From Reticulitermes speratus (Eukaryota > Arthropoda > Insecta > Blattodea > Rhinotermitidae): a stretch of 64,000 nt of DNA. The translations under genes were made by a program, and so were the position numbers. Below the pieces are notes generated by a model, which was not told the origin of the DNA, did no database searches, and saw only the letters and a program-made list of their open reading frames with translations. The DNA lies in the NCBI GenBank assembly GCA_021186555.1, contig JAJKFL010000005.1:41443135-41507134 (forward strand), written 5' to 3'. Of this stretch, positions 49,701 through 59,939 are shown piece by piece (position 1 is the first letter of the stretch; each line of letters starts with the position of its first letter).

Positions 49701-52700
49701 ACACTGAAGCTATGTTTATGACACCTGAATACAAAAGGAACTTGACAATGAAGAAGCAAGGCCCCAGTCAAAGGAAAACGGAGGAGAAAAACAAGTAGGC
49801 GTACCAGAAAATGTGCCTGCTGTTGGAAAGAAGGGAACTAGACATTTAACATATAATTACATCTGCGACATGTACCAAGAACAGGGAGCGAAGCAGTTGT
49901 CCGTACAGTTGTTACACGATGATGTTTCATTGGAAATTTCGATTCACTGTGGTGTTTTCTGTACATTGTTTCACGAAATCTGTGTTTAATTAAATAAAAA
50001 ATTGGAATTCTCGTGCGGCAGATGTGTTGCAAACAAGTTTTATGGTTTAATAGACTTGTTGGTCATGGAAGGAGTTGGTTTCATTTTAATTTAATTTTTG
50101 AGAGGTGGGGTGTTTTAAAACTTCTTAAATGCACTTTTCGCTAGTAGAAATAATTGTTCGTTATGTATGAATTTAAGATTAAATTTTTCTAATACCGGAC
50201 ATTTACACTGTATAAGAAAATACGAAATACGGTATCTCTTACACACTTATAAATTACGTATCTTAGACCTGGTTTAATCTGTTTTTAATATTATCCTCCC
50301 ATGATGGGTTTCTGACAAAAATCACATATTGTATTCAATCTCCTGCATACGTGATCCATGTCCAACACACCTTAATCTCCTTAACTTAATTACCCGCGTT
50401 ATTCATGTTATGTATATTTTGTTTTATGAAGACAGAACATGAGACATTACCTCACAAAATTAATGTCATAATAAGTTACATTCATTCACATTTCCATATA
50501 TTTAAATCATACCCATATCATATAAGATAACTCAAATGATGATATTTATATACCGTCATTTGAGTTATGTTATATGATATTTTATGCTACTAAGCCAACC
50601 AGGATTTGTTTCGTTCATCAAGTCGCCCTATTACTGATTAAGATATAAAAGATAAGTACTCGGTGTTTTCTCACACAGTGCCCATAAAATCACAATTACA
50701 TAGATCAGATCCATATTAGGATCCAAGGTATATACATGGATGTTTGAATGCAGCAAGCGCAACCAGATGTAAAATTGTAAAGAAAGGTACGCATATAGAC
50801 TTCAACTACACATACTTTAAGTCAATGTTAGCATCATAACATAGAAACATTAAGCTCCAGTTGTTATTATACTTACGTATATCTAATTATATGAATTTAT
50901 CGACATCTGGCTGCCACATCTTATACATGGTTGTACTGTATATTTGATGACGATGTGTGTGTTTGCTGGTAATATGCAATTGAATCCCCCTGAAGATGGC
51001 ATTTTTAAGCTGAATAGTACAACGTATGTACTGCTTGTCAATAAGTTCAATAAGTTAGATTTGTAATAAATAATTGTCTAATGCGTGGACTATGTACAAT
51101 ATCAAGTAAAAGTAACTTTTTAAATATCTCTGACATTGTTATTTTTACGTGAATTGCTATATAGGCATAATATGTATTTGATTATCCGCCATTAAATAGC
51201 AAATTATGAAAATGTACCTGGATATAGTCAGCATAAAACTTCATATACGAAATGCTGACCCTGGCCAGGTGCCCGACCCTGCACTTCTCCACATCGAGCA
51301 GAAAAACGTACCCACAAACGGTACCGGTCTCCACCATGAAGGCGTCTTGCGTCATAATATACGTCTTCAAAGCATGTGCATGCGAGAACTTGCTCGGGTC
51401 TGGGTCCTTCAAGCGCAGAGCCATTACCTGATTCCCCTGCTGGTCTGTCCCCGGGAAATGACACATATCACTGCAAAATTGACAGTTATTGCGATCCAAA
51501 TATTAGAATTTTAAGATACCTTGTTCTTGTCATATTACAGACCGTCAAAAATGAAATTCGTTTCTTTTGTCGTCAGGGGTGGTAGCAAGCTAATAGCGGT
51601 TGATGAGGGTTGCAGATTTGTCTTACATTACCACTTGTGATCGTGCGCCAGACTGCACGATTTCATAATCCAAAAGATCACAAACTACGGTTTTAACGGC
51701 ATGACAATCTAAAAAACTAAGGATAATTTTCAGTTTAGGTAACGCCTACTATTATTCCTTCCAGGATCTTTTGTCTTCTCCTTTGCTTGTAAGACTTAAA
51801 GCTTAAAATATACGTAACTACAGTTTTGTTTCTTATTTTACATGGGCATTAAACCTCTATCAGTCACATTGAGGGAATAACGTAGGATAAGTGTGTTCAG
51901 GAATAGGGTGCTGAGTAAGATATTTGGACTTAAGTGTGTGGAATAAGAAGAGGCACAGAAAATTACATAATGAGGAGCTTCATGATTTATAGGCCTCGCC
52001 AGTTTTTGGGGTGATCAAATCAAGTAGAGTGTGATGGACGTTGCATGTAGTTCGAATGGGAGAGTGGAGAAATACACATGCGGCTTGGTGGGGAAACTTT
52101 AAGGAAAATAGACCACTTAGATGACTTAGACGTAGATGGAAGTGTAATACTGTAATAGATCTTAACGAAATTGGATTAGAGGGCATGGACAGGATTCATT
52201 TGGCTCAGAACAGGGACAAGTGTTAGTCTGTGCTGAACACGGTAACAAGAGTTCGGGTTCCGTAAAATGTGGAAAATTTCTTAACTGCATCAGGGAGTGT
52301 TAGCTTCTCGAGAAGGGCTCGGGTCCGTGAAGTTAGTTGTTTAATTAGTTAGTTATGACAGTCTAAAGTCCCATATTCAAGAGGAATGTCGTGATGTTAT
52401 TCCACAAAATATTTTTTGCTGTGAGGGATTCAAAGATGATGAGAAGCGCGTAGCATGCAGCACGCAAAGAAGATATGAGAAATTGATACAGGGTTGTACG
52501 GTATACAGTATTTTAGTATAAAGGCCCGAAACGAACACTTTGGAAACATAGGCTAAGACGAGGGTTATTATTAAAAGACGTCTTAACGTAACATGTGCTA
52601 CAAATCGGAATGAATACACCTGGCTCAGGAGACGGATTAGTGGCTACATCTGGCGTTCACGAAAATTATGTTCGAGTTCCCAAACTAGCTAAAAAAATTA

Positions 52701-55262
52701 TTTTCTGTCCGAACGACGATCAGTTTCTTAAGAAAGCATCTTTTCCACAGTTTTAATCATGTAGGAACGAGCTGCATAAAATAAAGCTTATGAACTTAAT
52801 GTGAATACATTCCTGCATAATCAATCGACTGCACATTCGTGTTACGTAACTATACGTCCACGCGTATCAGTGTTCAGTTACAGGAAAAGAGAAGGAAGTT
52901 CTGGTGGAGAGATTTCGACATGCGAGAACTGAAATAATGAGGGATATGGGCAACAGATCAAAGTCGTGAAGAGGATATTATGCCTTGAGAGAGATGTTAT
53001 AGCTAGGGATGTTTATAAAATAAAGACGTTCCGAAAAAAATGTGTGGATACGAAAGAGAGGAAATAGTGTATAAAACAGATATGCGAATAAAATCGTGAT
53101 CAGGATATTCGGACCCACGAAACAGGCCTCCCGATTACCGGGATGGCAGGTTTGAAACTCTGTGTAGGCATGAATGTTGTTCCTGGACAGTTCCTATTGA
53201 CCTGGAAAGTTATAAGGTTTTAGACTGTGTGTTTCTTCACAAAAGTTGACTCCAGTGCTTGTCTGAACCCTTCATTGCCGATCTCGGTGCACTGTACGGA
53301 CCTTTAACTCGTGATACGCTGCCGGCCCCGGTGCAATGTATGGTTGTGATGCATTTACAGACACTTTAAATTTAAAACACCTCCTTCCTGGGCAGTGGTT
53401 GGGATTAACCCTCAGCGTTGTTAAAGGGTTGATAATGCTTTTGGCTTCCATACTGGAGGTAGAACCTCAAATCGTGTTGCAGCACCAGTGATTATCATAG
53501 TTCTAATACTTAATTTGTACACGTATATGACTCATGCTTACAAAATAGAAAGCGCTCGCTTTACGTCGTCTCCTTTAGGATCCCTGTTCCCAAATATTTC
53601 CGGGGTATGCGTGCGAATAGTGTAGTATGCCTTTATAATTTTTTTACATTCTTCCAGGCAGCTATGACTGCAGTGTAGAAAAAGTATCAGTTGTTCATCT
53701 GTGGGTACAAACAGAAAAAGAAATATTGACACGATATACATGCAAAAGAACAGTTTAGTTAGGTAATCCTCAGGAGAGAATACAGTGAATGTTGGATAGA
53801 GTTTTTTTACATTCAGTCGATAAATTTGTAAGTGATAACATACATTCTTTGTCAATTGAAATTGGTAAAGCAAAATATTTTCAAACATGTGATAGTGATG
53901 AAATAATCGCGTCTTGAAGGCTGCTTGGAAGAGATGTTAGGAAGTGTAGCGATAGGGAAAAATCGTAAATTGGAAAGGTCTATCACTTTAAAGGCAGTTG
54001 TCATTTCACAGTCCCGTTAAATGATGACGAAATATTCCAAAAATGCATAAGCCGTTACAAAAAGGACGCGGTGTTATTTTAAAAGTCGCGATCCTGCCTC
54101 CAAGGAAAGAGGTCATATCCTTCAAGAAGTTCAATAGGCGAGTGTCGTTTAGGAACATTGTTGTTGGGTCTTTCAGACAACTGACGGAAACACAAAGATT
54201 GTGCCCTGATTAATGAGAAACAGGGCGTTAAAACTGGTGATGCATATCGTTACTACTGCTCTAATGTATTTGTTTTTGTTATTATATTTTATTTAACAAC
54301 GCTGTCAGTATGAAATCAAATCAAATTTATTTGTTGAGTTCCAAGCACTTTTCTTTTATTGCGACTGCCAACACCAGTTTTTTACCAGTACATATGTACT
54401 ATATGTGTTTACTGATGTCTATATGTTATCTTATACTACTTTATTCTGTACATAGAAGTTTCTAAATAGGTAAGAAAAACCAATTACACAGACATTATAA
54501 TAGTCAGTACATATCATGTAATTTTTATTAGTGATAAGTATTACTGCTACATGTTTCGGCTAGTGTTAGGCTTTCTCAAGCCCATTCAAAACACTTACTT
54601 TGCATTATATTGTATGTAATGCTTTCGAAGGATCAATCCATTTTACAGTTTAATACAAAACAACATGCTTTCTGGTCTATATCACTCATGTAAACGTTTG
54701 TTTACAGTTATAAATAATTGTGTTATTTTTTAAAATGAAAGCGTAATCGTATAAAGTTAGTATGGCAAGACTTAAATCAACGATAAAATACTGTGTGCAG
54801 TTATATTAACTAATTGTCTGTGAAATAATAGTGTGTTTTGTAGCAGCATTTGCAGTATACAAACAGTGCCGTGTGAGTGGAAAGATCTGACATTCTACAT
54901 TAATTTTTGTTACGTGAGATTAGTTTCTAGCTTATGCCTGCATCAATGGCTGATTCTCTATTTGAACTTTAATGTTTGGAATGGTTTTGATGAAGGCTAA
55001 CAAACCGAAACATGTACCGTAATCCCTGTCAGTAATGAAAATTACTGGATATGTACTGATTATGTAACAGTTGTGTAATTGGTTGCCGTATGTCCTGGCG
55101 GATAATAAGGAATTCCCTGATTACCTGTAACTCCTCTCGGCAGGTGAGGCTGCGCGGACATCCACTGCCTCAGATGTTCCAAGTTTTCTCTCTTCAGCTC
55201 TGTATTCTTGCAGAATTCTTCCTCAGCCGTTATTGGCCGCATATTGAAACTGATATATTGAA
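46103..55262 (-). CDS. Gene B: CRAL-TRIO (Sec14-like) lipid-transfer protein, six coding exons, C-terminus truncated
   Basis: The gene model joins 55242..55125, 53698..53542, 51470..51218, 48952..48842, 46961..46859 and 46167..46103 (807 nt, 268 residues plus TAG). CRAL-TRIO proteins carry one hydrophobic ligand (tocopherol, retinoid, phosphoinositide) in a closed pocket in the cytosol. Visible in order: an N-terminal CRAL-TRIO-N helical part (residues about 20-75, with LRQWMSAQPHLP and TDEQLILFLH), the lipid-binding lobe with GYVFLLDVEKCRVGHLAR (145-162), AIHIVNANY (185-193), LLRPFLGREM, and LPKDYGG (232-238). All introns are GT..AG and the phases 1,2,0,0,1 match across junctions. Usual family length is about 300 residues; here the last exon stops early. 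Ligand cannot be assigned from sequence. It lies head-to-tail downstream of related gene A. Family assignment is firm; whether it is a working gene is uncertain. Confidence 0.92.
46168..46858 (-). other. Gene B intron 5
   Basis: 691-bp intron. It holds one copy of the same AATTC-tailed repeat right at the acceptor end, AAT microsatellites (46174-46190, 46500-46516) and a run of more than 30 A (46690-46723) on the plus strand. Confidence 0.85.
46195..46345. repeat. AATTC-tailed interspersed repeat, copy in gene B intron 5
   Basis: Starts with AATTCAATTC, then TTTATTAACGTGCAG, CCAATTAC, CCAGCAC and an A/C-rich run of ACAAATACAC words. It matches the copies at 59940, 60110, 61245 and 24955. Read on the minus strand it ends in a GAATT pentamer tail, as expected for a non-LTR element 3' end. 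The family is not identified. Confidence 0.6.
46859..46961 (-). CDS. Gene B exon 5 (LPxxYGG exon)
   Basis: 103 nt. The acceptor is TGTCTTTCAG and the donor CACA|GTTAGT (a slightly weak donor). It encodes VFLHTSMDTLYEHV and DALPKDYGGNLGSM; LP..YGG closes the CRAL-TRIO domain. It matches gene A exon 5 in length, phase and about 21 of 34 residues. Confidence 0.93.
47110..47500 (-). mobile_element. LINE fragment in gene B intron 4
   Basis: Minus translation gives RKMSGPNGN, WLRKLYNE and NNLHSS, then (frame change) WAEHMERMSKKHA and TRDMTQWLSL, the same RT C-terminal region as 41668 but strongly diverged; an A run precedes it. It is sense to gene B. Confidence 0.75.
48125..48418 (-). mobile_element. 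tRNA-headed SINE, family S4, in gene B intron 4
   Basis: Minus strand AGCGCTACAAGCTGG, AGCGGGTTCGCTTCCCG (B box), then GGGCTGACAACCTTACC, CATGTGCCGACTGTC, GGGAGCCTCAACCTCCTGG and GGCCTGTCCAGGCCTG. It is sense to gene B. Confidence 0.8.
48842..48952 (-). CDS. Gene B exon 4
   Basis: 111 nt, 37 codons, phase 0 at both ends. The acceptor is TGTTACAG and the donor AAAAAG|GTACGA. It encodes DAFPGNVAAIHIVNANY followed by LLRPFLGREMSKK, the 'P-x-x-x-x-x-IHIVN...' and 'hinged gate' helix region of CRAL-TRIO proteins. It has no in-frame Met start, so it is not an open frame on its own; it was found by homology of the motif and by the phase match. Confidence 0.92.
48953..51217 (-). other. Gene B intron 3
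   Basis: 2.3-kb AT-rich intron. The only structure noticed is a 25-bp-arm inverted repeat at 50515-50580. The open frame at 49838-50032 has no recognisable domain. Confidence 0.8.
50515..50580. repeat. Inverted repeat in gene B intron 3
   Basis: 25-bp arms (50515-50539 and 50556-50580) with one mismatch and a 16-base loop: ATATCATATAAGATAAC, CTCAAATGA and the complement. AT-rich; could fold in the pre-mRNA of gene B. Confidence 0.8.
51218..51470 (-). CDS. Gene B exon 3 (core of lipid-binding domain)
   Basis: 253 nt. The acceptor is CAATTTTGCAG and the donor CCAG|GTACAT. It encodes the start of the CRAL-TRIO fold (MCHFPGTDQQGNQVMALRL) and the signature GYVFLLDVEKCRVGHLAR, then KFYADYIQ. The Asp of FLLDVE and the Gly-His of VGHL are the most conserved positions in the family. 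The exon is GC-richer than the flanking introns. Confidence 0.94.
51875..52356 (+). mobile_element. LINE 3' end in gene B intron 2 (antisense)
   Basis: CAGGAATAGGGTGCTGAG, GACTTAGACGTAGATGG, TTTGGCTCAGAACAGGGAC, AACACGGTAACAAG and CTTCTCGAGAAGGGCTC, ending in GTTAGTTG..TTAGTTAGTT. Confidence 0.8.
52480..52745 (+). mobile_element. LINE 3' end, diverged, gene B intron 2
   Basis: CCTGGCTCAGGAGACGG, TGGCGTTCACGAAAATTATG, GTTCGAGTTCCCAAACTAGC and CAGTTTCTTAAGAAAGC follow the order of the LINE tail. The following 52865-52990 may be another poorly preserved piece. Confidence 0.6.
53542..53698 (-). CDS. Gene B exon 2 (CRAL-TRIO-N second half)
   Basis: 157 nt. The acceptor is GTACCCACAG and the donor TTTT|GTAAGC. 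It starts with AT, completing GAT (Asp) from exon 1, and ends with TT, completing TTT (Phe) with exon 3. It encodes EQLILFLHCSHSCLEECKK and YYTIRTHTPEIFGNRDP, the conserved 'one helix per fold' part of CRAL-TRIO-N in insect alpha-TTP-like proteins. Confidence 0.93.
53699..55124 (-). other. Gene B intron 1
   Basis: 1.4-kb intron whose exon-proximal end is occupied by the foldback element at 54480-55082; the rest is AT-rich with no feature seen. Confidence 0.8.
54480..55082. mobile_element. Foldback element F3 in gene B intron 1
   Basis: Ends CCAATTACACA and TGTGTAATTGG are perfect 11-bp inverted repeats. Inside, GTCAGTACATATC and ACATGTTTCGGC on the left pair with GATATGTACTGA and CCGAAACATGT on the right; the centre is about 390 bp of AT-rich sequence. 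The right end is 42 bp from the exon 1 donor of gene B. Confidence 0.82.
55125..55262 (-). CDS. Gene B exon 1 (first coding exon)
   Basis: The ATG chosen is 55242..55240, giving MRPITAEEEF as N-terminus, the usual length before the LRQWMSAQPHLP motif. A splice acceptor (TTATTGCAG) ends at 55263, so 55243..55262 is probably 5'UTR of an internally spliced exon, with the promoter and a non-coding exon further right and not located. Another in-frame ATG at 55344 would add a hydrophobic leader of 34 residues, unlikely for this cytosolic family. The donor is G|GTAATC and the exon ends after one base of an Asp codon (phase 1). Confidence 0.88.
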
Positions 55263-55579
55263 CTGCAATAAGTAAACTACACGCCAAAGCACAAATATTA
55301 TTCGAATACGGTGAAGTTAATCGATATGCTGCCACAAAGGTCACTGCATACGGACTTCACGGAGCAGTAAATTATTTTACTTCATTCCTTTCTTATCACC
55401 TGTAAAGGTTTCAACATGTATTTTGCAACACCATGTTTCCACATATTTGCTAGGTGTCCTGGAGTAAGGGATCGAGTAACAAAAGAAGGGGAGGGCGGTA
55501 CAGCGACTTTGTCGTCAGAGGCGTTAGCGAAACCGAAAGCAAAATATAATTGTTGTTATTTACATAAATGTGGTACATT

Positions 55580-55745
55580 TAAGGAGGAATATAAGTGCGA
55601 GTGTTCGAGGAGAGGGTGTTGAGAAGAACATTAGAAACCTAAGAGGGCAGAAGTAACAGAAGGCTGGGTAAGACTGTATAATGAGGAGTTTCGTAAATTA
55701 AACCATCGCCTGAGCTACAAGGAATTGATCAGGATTATTTGTTTT
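55580..55745 (+). mobile_element. LINE internal fragment
   Basis: GTGTTCGAGGAGAGGGTG, GAGAAGAACATTAG and GTAAGACTGTATAATGAGG correspond to the RVFENRVLRR and KLYNEE region. Short and broken; lies upstream of gene B exon 1. Confidence 0.6.
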
Positions 55746-55834
55746 ACCGATGGTTTAAATCATAAAAGTTAAATGTCCAATTATGCACATTTTTATGTCT
55801 GCCAATACAACAATTTAATGTTCTAGTTAATGTA

Positions 55835-56137
55835 AAGGTAAATTTTTCCTTCTATACGCCATGAAAGTATATGGGGGAATGGAAATATAGCTCCACCAAT
55901 TCTTAAATTTGGCGATAGATGGAAGCGAGTGGTCAGGTTTACGCCCCGGTCGGTTTACTTACGGGTATCGAGCCCGAGGTACCCATTGAATAGGAGTCTG
56001 GGTGGGCTCCCAAACCGGAGTGTATGCTTAGAGAAGAGAAGAGAAGAGAAGATATCTTGCCTCTACCGGGAATCAAACCACGATTGCTCGGTTGTCCAGC
56101 CCGTAGGCTACACACTGTACCGACTACACTGGCAAAA
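55835..56137 (-). mobile_element. tRNA-headed SINE, family S3, longest copy
   Basis: Minus strand: GTAGCCTACGGGCTGGAC, GTGGTTTGATTCCCGG (B box), a (TTCTC)n stretch, GGGAGCCCACCCAGAC, TATTCAATGGGTACC, then CGTAAACCTGACCACTCG and CTTTCATGGCGTATAG. It lies 570 bp upstream of gene B exon 1. Confidence 0.85.
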
Positions 56138-57368
56138 TGGTAGTAGTGCTTAGTCCCTTATCCCACCACCAAGACATTTCTTAGACTTAATAAATTCGTG
56201 CAGAGAAAAGGTAGCAACAAAGTGTACACAATAGGCAAAGGCACACGCTAGCTCGAAGTTGTGAAAGCATGGCTGTTATTATCCGACGAATTTTCAGAAG
56301 CATTAAAATCCAGAGTTTACTCAAGCCTGATAAAATCCGATTGGAACATAAATCAGTTCTGGAGGCCGCTACACAGTACTGTATAAGGTGACAACCACAA
56401 TACGTAATCCGATCGTAACATGAGTAGTCGTGCTTACTTTACGGCGCTAGGTGTTTTGTAGGGAAGGCAAAGAAAGTAACAGTACCAAATATGATCAGAA
56501 ACCCCATAATTAACTTATTTTCCATAACATCCTATAATCCTAAAGGATGGCTAAATATAACAAAACCACAAAAGTTACAATTAATTACCTCTGTTCAGCA
56601 AATGAAGACTTGCAACGCGGACCGCTTGTCGACTGACTAGCAAATGGTTTCTGTTGCGCAGAAAACTGGATCTTGCTTACCTTCAGTTGAATTTAAAAAC
56701 TTGCTTTGATCGGGTAAAAGAAAAAGAAAAAGAAAAAAGTACTCATGCAACACGTCCATGTGCACTTCTCTGCGATAAAAATGCTTGTGTCCTTGGTACG
56801 TACAGATAACACGCGACCGAGCTGGCTCCTCTACTTCCGCATTTTAGTCTCTATGGTCGCTTCAAGATGTTGACCTCGTCCCGATTAAAACCGATTTGCA
56901 CTCGCCGTATTACTCCAACGTTAATGGATTTCCTTACATCATACCACCGTCTGAAAATTTTGCACAAAAGCAGAACATGTAGGTAATAGGTACTAGTTTT
57001 ATACTTACTGCTTTGTACTGTGCCCTGTGTGTTACTAGAGTCGTGACAGCATTGTATTTTATGTTTCGGTTTCAGTTAGAAGGCATACTTTGTATGCGTG
57101 TTAATATTGTCCAGAATTGTCAGACGTCTGTCTTGCAGTTTTGTAATTATATGTGTGTATTTTTGTGTGTGTGTTTGTGTGTGCGAGCGCCAGCGTCCTT
57201 GTTTGTGTGTAATGAGTATCTACGCTTTTTGGCTGCAGTTCACATTCAGCATATCAGAATATGATCATCATTCATGTGGACTATATACTCTTGAATCCCA
57301 TTGTAATTCGGACACAACCAACCAACACGACCGTGGAGCGAATGTTATCGGTCGTCGTGTACCCTCTG
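56138..57368. other. Between gene B and the minisatellite; nothing recognised
   Basis: May include the gene B promoter or a non-coding first exon; no TATA box or initiator stands out. A GTGTGT-rich piece lies at 57150-57215. Confidence 0.5.
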
Positions 57369-58052
57369 TTCACTCCAGCAGTGCACTCGACAGCCTATCA
57401 CTGTCCAGTGTGTTCACTCCAGCAGTGCACTCGACATCCTATCACTGTCCAGTGTTTACACTCCAGCAGTGCACTCGACATCCTATCACTTTCCAGTGTG
57501 TACACTGCAGCAGTGCACTTGACATCCTATCACTGTCCAGTGTGTACACTCCAGCAGTGCACTCGACATCCTATCACTGTCCAGTGTGTTCACTGCAGCA
57601 GTGCACTTGACATCCTATCACTGTCCAGTGTGTTCACTACAGCAGTGCAATCGACATCCTATCACTGTCCAGTGTGTACACTCCAGCAGTGCACTCGACA
57701 TCCTATCACTGTCCAGTGTGTTCATTCCAGCAGTGCACTCGACAGCCTATCACTGTCCAGTGTGTTCACTGCAGCAGTGCACTTGACATCCTATCACTGT
57801 CCAGTGTGTACACTCTAGCAGTGCACTCGACATCCTATCACTGTCCAGTGTGTTTATTCCAGCAGTGCACTCGACAGCCTATCACTGTCCAGTGTGTTCA
57901 CTGCAGCAGTGCACTCGACATCCTATCACTGTCCAGTGTGTTCACTCCAGCAGTGCACTCGACATCCTATCACTGTCCAGTGTGTACACTCCAGCAGTGC
58001 ACTCGACATCCTATCACTGTCCAGTGTGTACACTGCAGCAGTGCACTTGACC
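57369..58052. repeat. 44-bp minisatellite, 16 copies
   Basis: The word AGCAGT recurs every 44 bp without exception from 57377 to 58037 (16 positions). The unit carries CACTCCAGCAGTGCAC, TCGACATCCTATCACTG and TCCAGTGTGT. Copies differ at a few fixed positions: CTCCAG/CTGCAG, GACAT/GACAG, TCG/TTG, TTCAC/TACAC. Because 44 is not a multiple of 3 and the unit lacks stops in any forward frame, long plus-strand open frames run through the array in all three frames; they are an artefact, not a gene. It lies between genes A and B. Confidence 0.95.
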
Positions 58053-59774
58053 TCTTATTGTTATAAGCTGTGAATCTTGATGACATTACATAGACGTATG
58101 GATGCATAATCGTATCCTGACTTCTGCTGCAATGTATATGAATATCTACGACTACTGAACACATTAAACGTGGTTTTAATAATTTTAATGTTCAGTTTTA
58201 ATGATTAATATATTACGTCCATAGATATTAAGACTAATATTGAACTAACAATAAATTTTAATTATGAATTATATATGATGCCGCTGCATCTATTATACAA
58301 GGAGAGCCATATGTAGTACTCTTTAATGTAATTGTACACTCATACATATGTTCCCTTGTATTTGCCTCTCTTATAATGTCTTGATATGAGCCGACATATG
58401 TGGGATATAATATAATATAAAATAAGTTTCATATAACCTAATTAAGTATATTTATTTGGATTTTAATAAATGATGCTAAGAGTAACTGAATGGAATCCAG
58501 AAATGTCGCCAGTTTTAAAACCTGAAACGGAAATATCTATGCGAAGCCCCTTATTATTATTATTATTATTTATATTATTATTATTATTTAACGTTTTATG
58601 TCGGAGTTTGCTAATGTTGTTTTGTATTTTCAGATGTTACAAGTACTTGCGACTTCGGTCTTCAGTGTCATTCTATTTTGTTACTGTCTAAACGATTCGA
58701 ATATTTCCGTCAAATACAATTGTTTTACAATAGGAACGTAGGACATGATTAAGTGCAAAGAATAGAGTAGTACTTGTAAGTGTTTGACTAAAATGTTTTC
58801 TGCAGTATGTTATCGGTTTCTTAAATACAATTCGTAAAATGAATACGTATTAAGAAGATGTTTTCTTTCCGTGTTGCTTCTTCCAAATTAATGTTAGATT
58901 TCAAAGAAAGTTTATGTAGTCGGTCTAAACGAACCTTTTAAACTTTCTTTCATGTTAATTAAATATTAAAGGTGTTAATAACGTAAAACTCCAGTTAAAC
59001 TGTTTTCACATAAGTGGCTAATTTTACAAAGACAGAAATTTTAAATGTCAAAATATAGCTGTGAAACATTTATTTAAATATGTTACATGAAATGGAGAAT
59101 TTGTAATGGAAAAAAACAATTTTCTCATATTTTCTCATTATTTTCTCACTATTTTTGTCCTTCGCATTTTAATAGTAGATACCTACCTTCTGAAAAATGA
59201 ACATCTATTATAATTAAGAACACTGCAAAGAATGCATTAGAATAAATATTTGTATGGCATATGCCTTTCTACTCTTGTTTACCATTGTATATGGTATTAC
59301 TAATTATTATTCAATTTGTATGTGTTAGTTAAATTGGGATAGAGGAATTACACGGAGATAAATTACAACATTTTATTAATTATCAGCTCAGTGATTCGTT
59401 TACATTTGTTGAGAAAGTATGTGTTTCGTTAATAGTCATTATTAACACAGAATGTGAATATTGTTCGGTAAATATAACGTTTAATGTTACAGTAACTATA
59501 TTGGTAAATATTGCTACCTAAAAATTAAGTTAATTTCTGTACCATGTTATTTGTTACTGGCCACTACTTAATATAATTTACAGTACTGCCTTTGCTACTG
59601 TTGTCATTCAAAGAACACGAGAGCTTGAAAGGCACGCTAATATAGCTGAATAAACATGTGATTTAATATTCAATGAATATCTTTCTGTGATTGGAAAGTT
59701 GGAAACGTGTTTGTTTTCATGTCCATATTTTTAATATTATTCGTTATGAACTGTTATGCACTGTTTGCTTCGCG
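58053..59774. other. Between minisatellite and gene A; probable gene A 3'UTR at right
   Basis: Very AT-rich. No open frame or repeat beyond the ATT microsatellite at 58552. Confidence 0.55.
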
Positions 59775-59926
59775 TCAGTCGATGTCCAGTTTTTTGAACG
59801 AACCTTCCACACCAAACACATCCCCAGTGTTCTTTGCCTTTCCCGGTCTTCTGGACTCGTCCACACGTAATGTTTCCTCCTTCTTCAACCAGTCTGTATA
59901 ACGCTCGAGTTCTTCCAATGAAGTTT
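59775..59926 (-). CDS. Gene A exon 6 (last coding exon) of a second CRAL-TRIO protein
   Basis: The acceptor is TTCTTACCAG. Two bases complete an AAA Lys codon from exon 5. It encodes [32 protein letters not shown] and [16 protein letters not shown], then TGA at 59777..59775. This matches the C-terminal tail of insect alpha-tocopherol-transfer-protein-like proteins and is intact, unlike gene B. Confidence 0.92.
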
Positions 59927-59939
59927 CTGGTAAGAAAAA

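Larger units (their letters stand above)
51471..53541 (-). other. Gene B intron 2
   Basis: 2.1-kb intron with two plus-strand (antisense to the gene) LINE tails at 51875-52356 and 52480-52745, and a GC-richer unclassified stretch at 53250-53480. Confidence 0.8.

Noticed and set aside
51206..51514. Plus-strand open frame of 102 residues
   Set aside because: It is the antisense shadow of gene B exon 3.
55243..55344. N-terminal extension of gene B from the ATG at 55344
   Set aside because: A splice acceptor at 55263 and the family's usual start favour the ATG at 55242; the extension would be a hydrophobic leader unusual for cytosolic CRAL-TRIO proteins.
57369..58052. CRISPR-like array
   Set aside because: Units are contiguous without unique spacers and the genome is eukaryotic.
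57098..58066. Long plus-strand open frames (170, 185 and 130 residues)
   Set aside because: They are readings of the 44-bp minisatellite in all three frames; the periodic Cys/Ser/His pattern follows from the repeat.
59707..59901. Plus-strand open frame of 64 residues
   Set aside because: Antisense shadow of gene A exon 6.
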